Program-made: the position numbers and the translations under genes
Assembly (NCBI RefSeq): GCF_965196975.1
Contig: NZ_OZ239981.1
Span: 4,154,001 to 4,218,000, forward strand
Direction of reading: 5' to 3'
DNA length: 64,000 nucleotides
Origin: Endozoicomonas sp965196975
GTDB lineage: Bacteria > Pseudomonadota > Gammaproteobacteria > Pseudomonadales > Endozoicomonadaceae
Notes under the pieces: model-generated
The model's database searches: none
What the model was told of the DNA's origin: nothing
The model's input: the letters and a program-made list of their open reading frames with translations, nothing else
Shown: one piece after another, positions 8,623-17,874 of the stretch
How positions within the stretch are numbered: position 1 is the first letter of the stretch
Layout: every line of letters starts with the position of its first letter

Positions 8623-9801
8623 ATGTCTGCGGATCTAGTCATCAGCCCGGAAAAGACCTATGCCCTGGTCAATTTCAAACCACTAACCGGTGATCCAGAG
8701 CAATCGTCTATTGATACCATCATTATAGAGAATGGCCGAATTTCGGCCATTGGCAAGGCAGAGGATGTTGCCGGTGCCGACAGCCTTGAAAAGGTCGATC
8801 TCGGTGGTCTGACATTGAGCCCAGGCTTTATCGACCTGCAACTAAACGGCTGCGGTGGTGTTCTATTTAACAGTGATATCTCCATCAAGACGCTGGATAT
8901 CATGCATGAGGCAAACCTCCGCTCAGGCTGTACTGCATTTCTTCCTACGCTGATTACCAGCAGTGATGAAGATATGCGACAAGCGGTGAATGTCACCCGG
9001 GAATACATGGCCATGCATCCGGACCGCGTACCTGGTGTTCATCTGGAAGGCCCTTATCTGAATCTTCAGCGCAAAGGCATTCACGATCCGGACTATATCC
9101 GTGAGCCATCCTCTGCAATGATCGACTTTTTCTGCGAAAATGCCGACGCCATTGCCATGGTGACTCTAGCCCCGGAAGTCTGCCCTGAAGGAACGATTGA
9201 AAGACTGAGTAAAGCGGGCATTATTGTTTCCATTGGTCACACCAATGCCACCTGTGAGCAGGCCAAGGCTGCAGAAAAAGCCGGCGCCACATTTGCCACT
9301 CATCTGCATAATGCCATGAGCCCCCTGGGCAGCCGTGAACCCGGTGTTGTCGGTGCCATCTTCGACAGTCACACTATTGGCGCCGGTATCATTGCGGATG
9401 GCCTCCATCTGTCATGGGAAAACCTGCGCATTGCCCATCGCCTGATGCAGGACCGTCTGGTACTGGTGACCGATGCGACCACACCGGCTGGTACCGATAT
9501 GGAAACATTCGTCTTCGCTGGACAAACCATCTATCACAAAGATGGTAAGTGCTCCAATGCTGATGGCACGCTTGCCGGCTCCGCACTCACTATGATTGAA
9601 GCGGTCGCCAATAGTGTTCGTGAAGAGATTGAGCCTCAGGCTGTGATTCGGATGGCTACCATCAATGCAGCAAAAGCCATTCACGTTGACAATGAGATGG
9701 GAAGCATCACGGTGGGGCAATTTGCCAACTTTGCTATTTTCGATGACCGCTATACCATGCATGGCACTGTCAGCGGTGGTGAGCTGAAGCTTAAAAAATA
9801 A
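8623..9801 (+). CDS. nagA: N-acetylglucosamine-6-phosphate deacetylase
   Basis: Removes the acetyl group from GlcNAc-6-P produced by the PTS, giving the NagB substrate. The amidohydrolase fold is evident from PGFIDLQLNG, the metal-site motif HLEGPYLN, GHTNATCEQA, THLHNAMS and VTDATTPAG. I take the ATG at 8623 (392 residues) because AAGGA lies 8 bases before it; a longer in-frame TTG at 8593 would overlap nagB. It is translationally coupled to nagB (one-base gap). Downstream sits a palindromic repeat split by an IS, so read-through to the ROK regulator may be altered. Confidence 0.95.
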   Translation: MSADLVISPEKTYALVNFKPLTGDPEQSSIDTIIIENGRISAIGKAEDVAGADSLEKVDLGGLTLSPGFIDLQLNGCGGVLFNSDISIKTLDIMHEANLRSGCTAFLPTLITSSDEDMRQAVNVTREYMAMHPDRVPGVHLEGPYLNLQRKGIHDPDYIREPSSAMIDFFCENADAIAMVTLAPEVCPEGTIERLSKAGIIVSIGHTNATCEQAKAAEKAGATFATHLHNAMSPLGSREPGVVGAIFDSHTIGAGIIADGLHLSWENLRIAHRLMQDRLVLVTDATTPAGTDMETFVFAGQTIYHKDGKCSNADGTLAGSALTMIEAVANSVREEIEPQAVIRMATINAAKAIHVDNEMGSITVGQFANFAIFDDRYTMHGTVSGGELKLKK

Positions 9802-9891
9802 CCCTGCCTCTGCATTTAAGAGTACCTCAAAGGATCTTAAAAGGAGGGAGCCACAGAGATCACAAAGCGCACAAAGAAATAAAGAAAAAAC

Positions 9892-11282
9892 GGGTGCTCT
9901 CTCAATTTGATAACTGACTCATAGGTTAGCTTCAACCTTTCCAGTCATGAACTCAGACCAAAGTTGTTCCCAGCGCCCCTTACTCTGGATCAGTGCTCTT
10001 GTTGTCAAAAGCACTTCCGCTCCTGTTGCTTTCCACCTCATTCCAGAACCACATAATCGTTGCTTTACCAGAGTCTTACAAGCCGCTTCAGTAACTCCTG
10101 AACCTATTGGCCAATGGCGTTTAAGCGCCTGATGATAATTCATTAACTGGTGATTGTTTGTAAAATAGCTCACAGCTTTGTAGCGCTTCTCTGTCAGTGC
10201 GATTGTCTTTTTCGGGAGCTCGGCTGATTCAATTTCCTGAAGGATTTTTTTGGCTGCTCCACGCTTGTTTTTCAAACTATGTAGCCTGTCTTCAAGCCAC
10301 TGGTGTCGCTTCGCCTTACTGGTTGGAAACAGTGCTTCCGCTGCTCCAGCTAAATATTCAGATGCATGATAAAAATCGAGTATCTGCCCAGAGGTATGTT
10401 GTTTCAAATAACTCCAGTTTTCTCTAGCCCCGTCAGCTACCCCGATGTATGTGGCATTTGGGTAGAGTCGTTTTAGATCTGCAATCTCCTCGTCGAGCTT
10501 GCTCATAAAGCTTTGTTTACCATACTCTGGCGAACTGGCTGTATATATCGTGTGGAGCCTGTCTCCATCTGCAGAATATAGGCTCAATGTCCCACACATG
10601 GCTTCCCTCCAGCCTTCTTCACAAAGCAGCATGCAGGTTCCATCCAGACCAATGGCTATTGTTTCAACAGGCTCTTTTAGTGGAGGAAGGTGGTAGTGAG
10701 TGTCTTGCTGGTCTTCAATTAATGCACCTACTCTGTCCGATAAATGCTTGATATAAGAATTTGAAAGCGTCCTTTGATGGTTGGTCTCAAAATCTTCTTT
10801 TACCGCAGGCGCTGGCATCTGGCTGTATTTCCAGGCGATAGACTTGGCAAATTTGGGGGTAGCTGAACCAATAATACCGGCACGAAGATCAAGTGCTGCC
10901 AGAGTACTGCCACCTCTGACACCCTGATATACGGAGCGCTCCAAAGGTATACGACCGTATAAGGTTTCATAGTGCTTAAGAACCTTTCCTTTGTAGTTCC
11001 ACTTCTGCTGATTAACGACGATAGGTTCTTTATTGGGTGATTCAAATAGCCCCAATAACTCTTTTGTTCCAAGCTGCCCGGCTTCATTGAGTGCACGCTG
11101 TAAACTATCTTCAAGATTCAGCATGTTGCCTGAATCTATAGAAACTTCAATTTGCAAAACGATGCTTTTGGTAGAGCTGGAAATAACAGAAGCGGGCATG
11201 ACAGTTAACTATTATGAGTGGTGTTCCCATAGTAGCTGTGAAAATAGAGCACTATTGTTTCAATCATTCAGAGAGAGCACCC
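9892..11282 (-). mobile_element. ISKra4-family insertion sequence, intact
   Basis: A 1,391-bp element bounded by perfect 12-bp inverted repeats (GGGTGCTCTCTC at 9892–9903 and complement at 11271–11282) and flanked by 8-bp target duplications GAAAAAAC (9884–9891 and 11283–11290). It carries one transposase gene on the minus strand. Intact ends, duplication and open frame indicate a recent insertion. Confidence 0.92.
9919..11199 (-). CDS. ISKra4-family DDE transposase
   Basis: A 426-residue transposase. The likely catalytic triad is visible as IGLDGTCM (Asp), IGVADGARENW (Asp) and GSGVTEAACKTLV (Glu), the last block and the following SGMRW motif being typical of the ISKra4 family. It fills nearly all of the element. 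No strong ribosome-binding site precedes the ATG at 11199. Confidence 0.9.
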   Translation of the reverse strand: MPASVISSSTKSIVLQIEVSIDSGNMLNLEDSLQRALNEAGQLGTKELLGLFESPNKEPIVVNQQKWNYKGKVLKHYETLYGRIPLERSVYQGVRGGSTLAALDLRAGIIGSATPKFAKSIAWKYSQMPAPAVKEDFETNHQRTLSNSYIKHLSDRVGALIEDQQDTHYHLPPLKEPVETIAIGLDGTCMLLCEEGWREAMCGTLSLYSADGDRLHTIYTASSPEYGKQSFMSKLDEEIADLKRLYPNATYIGVADGARENWSYLKQHTSGQILDFYHASEYLAGAAEALFPTSKAKRHQWLEDRLHSLKNKRGAAKKILQEIESAELPKKTIALTEKRYKAVSYFTNNHQLMNYHQALKRHWPIGSGVTEAACKTLVKQRLCGSGMRWKATGAEVLLTTRALIQSKGRWEQLWSEFMTGKVEANL

Positions 11283-11375
11283 GAAAAAACTTATCTTTTC
11301 TTTCCTTAGTGAACTTTGTGATCTCTGTGGTTAAAAAACTTTTACGCCCCTGCCAGAGCGTGAGAATGAGGATTC

Positions 11376-12581
11376 ATGACTACTGTAATTGCCAATCTGG
11401 ACTTCGTTAAAGAGCGGAACATATCTGCGGTCTACAAAGCGATTGTGGATCATGGCTCCATCTCAAGAATCCAGATAGCAAGACAATGTCGTTTGGCTGC
11501 CGGTAGCGTTACCCGTATCACCCGACAGCTGATGGAAGCAGGTCTGATTGTTGAGCAGGAACAACAAACCTCTGAAAGAGGTCGTCGGGCTACATCGCTG
11601 GCTCCCAGGCAGGGACAGATCCAGATTCTTGCTGCAAGAGCAGGAAGAACCAAGCTCCACCTGGGATTGTGTGACCTCTCCGGAAAGCTGCTGGCTAAAT
11701 ACTCAGAACCTATTCAGCCTTTGAATCAGGTTGAATTTACTGAGCAGCTGATTTCAACACTCAGAAAATTCCTCAAAACCCATAAAAAGCATATTCATTG
11801 CCTTGCCGGTGTTGGGATAACAACACCCGGTCTGGTCAATTCAGCAAAAGGTATTATTACCTTTATGCCTCACCTTTCTGTCAGCAACCTCCCTCTGGCA
11901 GAGCAGGTTTCTGACGCACTGGGGATTCCCTGCTTTATCAATAACTTTATATCCTCCATGGCGCTGGCCGAGCATCACTTTGGTGTCAGCCGTGGGTTTA
12001 AAAACAGTCTCTTTGTCAGCGTCCATAACGGTGTCGGTGCAGGCATGATTCTGGATGGAAAGCTCTATGAAGGCAGTACTCTGGCTGTCGGAGAGATTGG
12101 GCATATTCAAATCGACCCACTGGGAGAGCGTTGTTACTGCGGCAACTTTGGCTGTCTGGAAACTTTAGTCTGTAACCCAGCCATCGAAAAGCGCTGCCAT
12201 AAACTGCTTGAATCGGGAGTTCCTAGCACACTTACACAAAAAGCGGATATCACTGCAATCTGTAATGCCGCTAACGATGGTGATCAGCTGGCAAGTGACC
12301 TGTTGAAAGAAGCCGCCGGCAACCTTGGCAGAGCAATAGCCATGAGTGTCAACTTGCTGCGGCCTGATCGAGTGGTGCTTGCCGGTGAGATCTGTGGAGC
12401 GTCCAACATTATCCATCCCGTAATCAAACACTGCCTGAAAACACAGACGGTTTCAGTCAATGAAAACCTGGAAACCAGAGTCGTTTACTCAAAACTTTAT
12501 GACAGTCCATGGTATGGAGGCTTTACTCTTGTAAGAAGAGCACTTCTCGAAGAAGGGCTACTGTTGAAACTCATTCAGTAA
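11376..12581 (+). CDS. nagC: ROK-family transcriptional repressor, NagC/Mlc type
   Basis: Predicted DNA-binding repressor of the GlcNAc genes that senses GlcNAc-6-P. Residues ~12–65 form a winged helix-turn-helix (HGSISRIQIARQ, AAGSVTRITRQLMEAGLI). The rest is a ROK sugar-kinase-like sensor domain, with the zinc-binding motif GHIQIDPLGERCYCGNFGC (His plus three Cys) around 230–250. At 401 residues it fits NagC/Mlc. The ATG at 11376 has GAGG upstream. Location at the end of the nag locus and the paired NagC-like operators upstream of nagB support the role. Whether NagC or another ROK member is exact cannot be settled from sequence alone. Confidence 0.88.
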   Translation: MTTVIANLDFVKERNISAVYKAIVDHGSISRIQIARQCRLAAGSVTRITRQLMEAGLIVEQEQQTSERGRRATSLAPRQGQIQILAARAGRTKLHLGLCDLSGKLLAKYSEPIQPLNQVEFTEQLISTLRKFLKTHKKHIHCLAGVGITTPGLVNSAKGIITFMPHLSVSNLPLAEQVSDALGIPCFINNFISSMALAEHHFGVSRGFKNSLFVSVHNGVGAGMILDGKLYEGSTLAVGEIGHIQIDPLGERCYCGNFGCLETLVCNPAIEKRCHKLLESGVPSTLTQKADITAICNAANDGDQLASDLLKEAAGNLGRAIAMSVNLLRPDRVVLAGEICGASNIIHPVIKHCLKTQTVSVNENLETRVVYSKLYDSPWYGGFTLVRRALLEEGLLLKLIQ

Positions 12582-12878
12582 TACCCAATGCCATTAATTA
12601 AAAGCTACCTGTACTGATAAGGTTATCTAATTCTGGCATGAGAGGGTGTTTCTGTTCACGTTGACAGCTCTGGAGCAACCCAAAATATAGGCGTACAAAA
12701 AACTTGTTTAATAGATGAACAACTATGCTTTTCACTTAGGATCATGTTAAAAACAATCGTATAAAAATAATAATCAGGCTAGCCCCATGAATCCGATTGT
12801 GTACGCCATACCAATCTTCTTTCTGATGATTTTTATCGAAGTCATTGCCACCATTATTCGTAAGAAAGATTACTATCG

Positions 12879-13994
12879 TAGAACTTACGCATTGACAGCT
12901 CTGATAAAAGATGGTCTCAGCCAGTCTTTACCATCAGAGAAGCTCTTAATGAAGTCCCAAATAGCATCCTTGAGCGCATCATTCTTAACGCGATAGATGC
13001 TACTGAGAGATTCAGATACTTTCTTGGCCTGAAGGCAGGCATACCCAAAGATAGAGGCAAAAATATGGTTCCTGACCTGCTGCTTTCCTCTCACCTGAAA
13101 GCGCTCAATACTGCAGAGTTGTTTCAGCGCCCGGTGATACTCTTCGATCGCCCAATGGTGCAGGTGAAGTTCATTAAAGCCTACCTGTGGTGATACCTCT
13201 GATCCAGCATGGGGTGTGTAGACGACGTAATGGCGCAGCTCGTTTTTTAGCCGCGTCCGGTACAAACGCACAGAACCAAAATTACGTAGCCAAACGGTTA
13301 TTCCCTCTTCAGGAATCTCCAGGCTCTGCACTTGTTGGTAGTCACCCTTTTGGATAGAAACAGTACGGTTGCTTTTAACGGCAAACATAAAACCCAGACC
13401 GTTGTTTTTCACAGTCTTCAGGTTTGCGGCACTGCTATACCAGGAATCCCCCGTAACAAATGCAGGTCGTAAGCCCCATACAAGTACTTCTTTCAGCATC
13501 TCGAGAAAATAATCATTTTTGGACTTTCCGTCCGCAGAGTCATAGATACGGAAATTGACAGGAAGGCTATAGCCTTTGATATCGGTGTAATAGAGCGTTA
13601 TGAGATTAATGCCCTTGACGGCTTTATGATGCTTGCCCGAGTAATGATAGCCGATGAATGCCGTGTAGTTACTGTACGGCTTATCCAGCACCGTATCATC
13701 AACCGATAGCGTGCCCCCATCAAGAATCAGCCTTGCGGCTACTTCCATGAAAAGGTCATTGGGAGCAAAGTCTTCACGTTGTAGAAAACGGTTAACGCTG
13801 TGGTGTGACATATCTCCGATCTCACTAAGGCGAGTACAGGTTGCTGATTTCGGCTCACACAATAGAAACCCTGTATATTTCGGCAAATCACACCCAGCTG
13901 TTGTAGGTCTTGTTATCTTTCTACGCACGACGACATCCGCTATTTTTTGCTGATCTAGCAATTTTTACAGCTGCCTGTCAATGCGAAAGTCCTA
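12879..13994 (-). mobile_element. IS4/IS701-like insertion sequence inside the monooxygenase gene
   Basis: A 1,116-bp element with imperfect 20-bp terminal repeats: the left end TAGAACTTACGCATTGACAG and the right end (complement) differ at two positions. It is flanked by 5-bp duplications TATCG (12874–12878 and 13995–13999). Precise removal of the element and one duplication restores the host reading frame. Family assignment is from the transposase only. Confidence 0.88.
12885..13961 (-). CDS. DDE transposase, IS701/IS4-superfamily-like
   Basis: A 358-residue transposase with likely catalytic residues in LSVDDTVLDKPYS (Asp), FVTGDSWYSS (Asp) and HHWAIEEYHRALKQ (Glu within the YREK-like region of IS4-type enzymes). 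HHAVKGINLITLYYT is a conserved-looking block after the first Asp. The frame is intact. I call it IS701-like, but an IS4-group relative is possible. Confidence 0.85.
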   Translation of the reverse strand: MLDQQKIADVVVRRKITRPTTAGCDLPKYTGFLLCEPKSATCTRLSEIGDMSHHSVNRFLQREDFAPNDLFMEVAARLILDGGTLSVDDTVLDKPYSNYTAFIGYHYSGKHHKAVKGINLITLYYTDIKGYSLPVNFRIYDSADGKSKNDYFLEMLKEVLVWGLRPAFVTGDSWYSSAANLKTVKNNGLGFMFAVKSNRTVSIQKGDYQQVQSLEIPEEGITVWLRNFGSVRLYRTRLKNELRHYVVYTPHAGSEVSPQVGFNELHLHHWAIEEYHRALKQLCSIERFQVRGKQQVRNHIFASIFGYACLQAKKVSESLSSIYRVKNDALKDAIWDFIKSFSDGKDWLRPSFIRAVNA

Positions 13995-15172
13995 TATCGA
14001 ATTAACGATGCCATAAACAGCCTGAGTACCGGGATGCTTAATGTCACCACCGGTGTAATTTTCAAACTGGGTATCTACACCCTTATCTATAATCACGCGG
14101 CTCTCTTTTCATTGGATGGTAACGCTCTGTGGGTATGGGCTCTAGGATTTGTATTGCAGGACTTCTTCTATTACTGGAACCACCGAAAAGGCCATGAGAT
14201 CAATCTTCTCTGGGCCGCCCACTCAGTGCATCATCAGAGTGAGGAATATAATCTGACAACCGCTTTGCGCCAGACCAGTACAGGCTTTCTTTTCTCCTGG
14301 GTTTTCTACGTTCCCATGGCGATTCTTGGCACCCCTCCTCATATTTTTCTAACGGTAAGCCTGATTAATCTACTTTATCAATACTGGGTACATACCCGCC
14401 ATATTCCAAAGCTGGGATGGTTTGAGCTACTCTTTGTTACTCCTTCAAATCACCGTGTTCACCATGCAAAAAACCGGAAGTATCTGGATAAAAACTATGG
14501 AGGGGTATTTATTATCTGGGATCGCCTGTTTGGCACATTCGCCGAAGAAGACGAAAACTACGAATCCATTCGCTACGGGACTTTAAAACCGCTGAGAAGC
14601 TGGAACCCGGTCTGGGCAAACCTTCATCTTTATACAGCGATGTTCAGGGATGCTGTAAAAACGAAAAGTTGGAAAGACAAATTGACTCTCTGGTTCAGAC
14701 GCACGGGCTATCGACCTGCGGATGTCTCTTCACCGATGAAAATGCCGGATATTCACGCCTATGAGAACTATAACCCGAAAACCAGCCTAGGTCTGAAAGC
14801 CTATTCATTGATCCACTTTGCCATTCTTGTAATGGCAACCACCGTATTGATAGCCATCAGCCACAACACGCCTTATGGCTTCAATGTACTATGGACAATT
14901 GTTCTTGCATTGAACCTGATCGGTATTGGCTGGTTACTGGAAAAGTTCACTGGATTGATAGTGATTGAAGCCATACGCTTTGTGCTTTCTGGTGCAACCA
15001 TTTTTGTATCCAATGGGATATGGATTGGCCTGATACCAGACTGGACCTGGCAATTCGTGATCGTCAGCGGGGCTATTTCAGTGCTTGTTCTGCAAACCAG
15101 TGGTATTGCCAAGCCAAGCTCATATGCTTTAGCCCCAGACGCTGCTGAAGCCGGACCTAACCTTTGAATAAC

Positions 15173-16771
15173 GTAACTATTCAGCACCCAGCAAAGGCGT
15201 ATTGTTGTAATTTCGAACCGCTTTAAGAAGCGCCTGAAATATGTTCAACCCCTGCTTTTTAGCAGATGATAAATAGCTTCGGATTCGGGTAAACATGGTA
15301 CCTCCGTCTTCGCTTCTGAAGCAGCCTGAGATCTTCTGCTTAAGTTTGGCCATCCTGGCATCACGTTCACTGCCATTGTTATCGAAGGGAATTGAAAAGT
15401 CCGACATGAAGCGCAACGTTTCAACCTTAAACTCAATAAGCCTTTTGAACAGGTTGTAGGCCTTGGTATTCCTGACCTTCTTACGTCCAAGCACCTGTCG
15501 TTGTTTTTCCATATAAGCGGTTTCCTTCGTGAGAGCCCTTTGAAGGATTTGGTCGTATATCGTCTCAATGCGAAGCTGTATTGCACCAGGCATTTGAGTC
15601 AGACCGGCTGCTTTGTATTTCTTGCAGAAGTGCCAGGAGAGCGTAAGCAATTTCATCAGCCGCAGAGCCAGCTTATTCGCATCCCTATCGACAACTCCCT
15701 GAAGCTCTCTCAGATGATGGGCATTACAAAGCACATGCACTGCCGCATAGGCAAAGTAGGACTTCCAATGATCGTGAACCAGAATGCCTGCAAAAGTCAG
15801 CAGGATGCCCATTGCATCCATTGCTTCACAACCTCGCCTTTCTGAGAGGTAGTAAAGCGTCCATTGGTCATCTCGCATAATGTGTAACCACCACAGTGAA
15901 CCGTCAACCCGCATGCCAGTTTCATCCGCTCCTGCAACCGGACTTTCTTGTAAAGCATCGCGGATACTCTGCTCAGTAGAGGCCAGGTTCTCATGGGTAT
16001 AGGCAACAAAATTGGCAACAGAGCCTGCGCTGACACTCATGCAATAAATAGTATTGAAATACTCAGACACCCGGTGATATGGGATGAAGTGATACTGGTT
16101 TAAATGAACAGCCATTGCCTGAGTCACTTCTCCGTATTGAGCAGCGGCTTTCACTCCTTGGGGAAACTCAGCGGTGTTCCGTTTACCACAAGGACATACT
16201 TTAACGTCTGCCCAGTACGCGGTAACTTCAAATTCTCCGGGTCTACCTGGATCAAAAACCTGTCGCTCAATGTATTTGGTGGGTTTAATATCGATAAGCG
16301 AAGACTGGCAACAGCAACATTTTTCAACCTTCAGATGCCTGACATAATCGGGTAAGGCGACACGTCTCAAACAAGAGCCTTGATGACCTTTCTGGCCACC
16401 TGGTTTATTGCCTGAAGATGGTCTAAGGCTTTTGGGGTTCGGTGTTTCCTGTGAGGAGCAGGGGGCTTCTTTGGAAGATGTATCACCTTTATCACTCCCT
16501 TTTTTACTGGGCTTTTGATAACCATCTGACGATGGTGGCTTACTACTGTTTTGACTGTTTTTATTAACCCTTTCTTCCAGTTCGCTGCAACGTTCCCGTA
16601 AAAGCGCATTCTCGGTCCGAAGCTCTTCATTCTCTTTAAGGAGAGCTTCGGTAAACGGAGTAGCTGGGAAGTCTGGTTCCATACTGGAGATTTGTTAGAA
16701 AAATTGAGTATAAGATGATGGTCGAAAAATCAGAAAATTCCAGATTTATATGAAGGGTGCTGAATAGTTAC
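15173..16771 (-). mobile_element. IS66-family element, copy A (single-ORF type)
   Basis: A full-length 1,599-bp copy with 17-bp inverted repeats GTAACTATTCAGCACCC and complement. Its left 8-bp flank TGAATAAC is not repeated directly at its right end; instead the matching TGAATAAC is at 16976–16983, after two extra IS66 end fragments. The unit is therefore a rearranged insertion. Length and encoded protein match copies at 25950 and 44329. Confidence 0.92.
15177..16682 (-). CDS. IS66-family transposase (TnpC-type), copy A
   Basis: A 501-residue transposase. An N-terminal coiled coil (LKENEELRTENALLRERCSE) is followed by a Ser/Lys-rich linker, a Cys4 zinc-finger-like section (CCCCQSS … CPCGK), and the DDE core with GADETGMRV, VHDHWKSY and NNGSERDAR. 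The element has no tnpA or tnpB accessory genes, which marks the compact (ISBst12-like) IS66 subgroup. Its protein is identical to those of copies B and C. Confidence 0.95.
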   Translation of the reverse strand: MEPDFPATPFTEALLKENEELRTENALLRERCSELEERVNKNSQNSSKPPSSDGYQKPSKKGSDKGDTSSKEAPCSSQETPNPKSLRPSSGNKPGGQKGHQGSCLRRVALPDYVRHLKVEKCCCCQSSLIDIKPTKYIERQVFDPGRPGEFEVTAYWADVKVCPCGKRNTAEFPQGVKAAAQYGEVTQAMAVHLNQYHFIPYHRVSEYFNTIYCMSVSAGSVANFVAYTHENLASTEQSIRDALQESPVAGADETGMRVDGSLWWLHIMRDDQWTLYYLSERRGCEAMDAMGILLTFAGILVHDHWKSYFAYAAVHVLCNAHHLRELQGVVDRDANKLALRLMKLLTLSWHFCKKYKAAGLTQMPGAIQLRIETIYDQILQRALTKETAYMEKQRQVLGRKKVRNTKAYNLFKRLIEFKVETLRFMSDFSIPFDNNGSERDARMAKLKQKISGCFRSEDGGTMFTRIRSYLSSAKKQGLNIFQALLKAVRNYNNTPLLGAE

Positions 16772-16975
16772 AATTCCAGATTTATATGAAGGGTGCTGAA
16801 TAGTTACAGCAGAAGATCTCAGGCTGCTTCAGAAGCGAAGACGGAGGTACCATGTTTACCCGAATCCGAAGCTATTTATCATCTGCTAAAAAGCAGGGGT
16901 TGAACATATTTCAGGCGCTTCTTAAAGCGGTTCGAAATTACAACAATACGCCTTTGCTGGGTGCTGAATAGTTAC
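16772..16975. mobile_element. IS66 end fragments joined tail to tail
   Basis: 16772–16807 is a 36-bp direct repeat of the adjoining 5' end of copy A. 16808–16975 is a 168-bp fragment of the transposase 3' end in the opposite (plus) orientation, starting in the codons for KQKISG and running to the terminal repeat. TGAATAAC follows at 16976, matching the left flank of copy A. The result is three element termini in a row within one target duplication. Confidence 0.9.
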
Positions 16976-17095
16976 TGAATAACAAAGGTACAAAGCTCTT
17001 CCCGCTGCTCTCACACCAGGGCTGGATCGGCAACAGGTTTCACCATCTGATGTCTTTGCGGTTGCTTCTTATCCAGACCAAAAAAGCAGGGGGAA

Positions 17096-17836
17096 TCATA
17101 ACTGACGATTCTGTCCATAAAGCCGGTAAGCCTCAAGGGCCGATGCTTCATCCACCAGCATTTTCTCAAATTGCTTTAGCTCCCCAGCCAGAGGAGATGA
17201 CGCTTTGGGGGTCTGCAGCTCAATTTTCAGATCATTTTCATGAATGAGCGATAACTTCAGATCGTGAACAGCCTCAACATAGGCCTCATCAGCCTTCTTG
17301 AAGTCACTGTCAGCTTTTGCAGCGACACAATCTTTGAGGCAGTCCACAACCCTCGCTCGATCTTCGGTAACCTTTGACTGGCCTCTACCCTCGAGAAGGT
17401 CCAGCCAGAGCTGAGACTGCTCACACTCCAGCTGCAGTTTTCTCAATTCCTGATCACCAGCACCCTCTGCCTTACCTTCTCCCAGACGCTGCCAGGCAAT
17501 TTGATTCTTCTGCTGCACCAGCGCGATCATCGTACCAATTTTTTTCTGCTTATGAATGGGCTTGAGACGGGTAACCATCTTGTAGATAGAGATTGGCAGG
17601 AAGTTTTTAATTCTCGTTCGAAAGCTCTTACTATTGGTCTTGAGGCTCTTCCCAGAAGAAGGCTCGGCCAACATAACACTTCGATTTTTAAGGATTTTCT
17701 TCAGCTCTTTGAAGATTTTCTTATCTTCGCTGATGGTAGCCGGTTTTAGCTGCGGGCTGTTATTTGCCGGTCTCTTTTCAGGATCCTTTATCGGATCCTC
17801 TATCGGGCCACCATCAGACGGGTCCGGGTCGCTCAT
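17096..17836 (-). CDS. Unknown cytoplasmic protein with coiled-coil C-terminus
   Basis: I do not recognise this 246-residue protein. The first ~35 residues are Pro/Asp-rich (DPDPSDGGPIEDPIKDPEKRP). A basic middle (~38–110) and a helical, Glu/Gln/Leu-rich C-terminus (~115–240) likely to form coiled coils follow. No signal peptide or membrane segment is seen. The ATG at 17836 has AAGGAT six bases upstream. It is 38 bases downstream of the flavoprotein fusion and may be co-transcribed with it. The IS66 unit lies beyond its stop. Confidence 0.7.
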   Translation of the reverse strand: MSDPDPSDGGPIEDPIKDPEKRPANNSPQLKPATISEDKKIFKELKKILKNRSVMLAEPSSGKSLKTNSKSFRTRIKNFLPISIYKMVTRLKPIHKQKKIGTMIALVQQKNQIAWQRLGEGKAEGAGDQELRKLQLECEQSQLWLDLLEGRGQSKVTEDRARVVDCLKDCVAAKADSDFKKADEAYVEAVHDLKLSLIHENDLKIELQTPKASSPLAGELKQFEKMLVDEASALEAYRLYGQNRQL

Positions 17837-17874
17837 TAAACATCCTTATGCCTATTATGACCCTATAAGGATAG

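Larger units (their letters stand above)
9851..11330. repeat. Interspersed palindromic repeat, split by the ISKra4-type element
   Basis: Perfect 17-bp arms CCACAGAGATCACAAAG (9851–9867) and its complement (11314–11330) surround the IS. Removing the IS and one 8-bp duplication leaves a palindrome of about 80 bp between nagA and the ROK gene. The right half closely resembles the repeat at 33859–33930 (shared TTAGTGA…CTTTGTG…TCTCTGTGGTT), so this is an interspersed family; it may act as a terminator or RNA-stability hairpin. Confidence 0.8.
12787..15167 (+). pseudogene. Alkylglycerol-monooxygenase/sterol-desaturase-like gene split by an IS
   Basis: Fatty-acid-hydroxylase superfamily membrane di-iron enzyme, interrupted after codon 30. 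Exon-like pieces 12787–12878 and 14000–15167 join in frame (…KKDYY-RINDAINSLS…) to give 419 residues once the IS and one copy of the 5-bp duplication are removed. The C-terminal piece has the three histidine clusters HRKGH, HSVHH and HRVHH and the context NLLWAAHSVHHQSEEYNL, which resembles alkylglycerol monooxygenase (TMEM195-like) more than sterol desaturases. Several hydrophobic spans follow. The downstream fragment could start at ATG 14034 but would lack the first membrane helix. An IS66 unit begins 5 bases after the stop. Confidence 0.88.
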
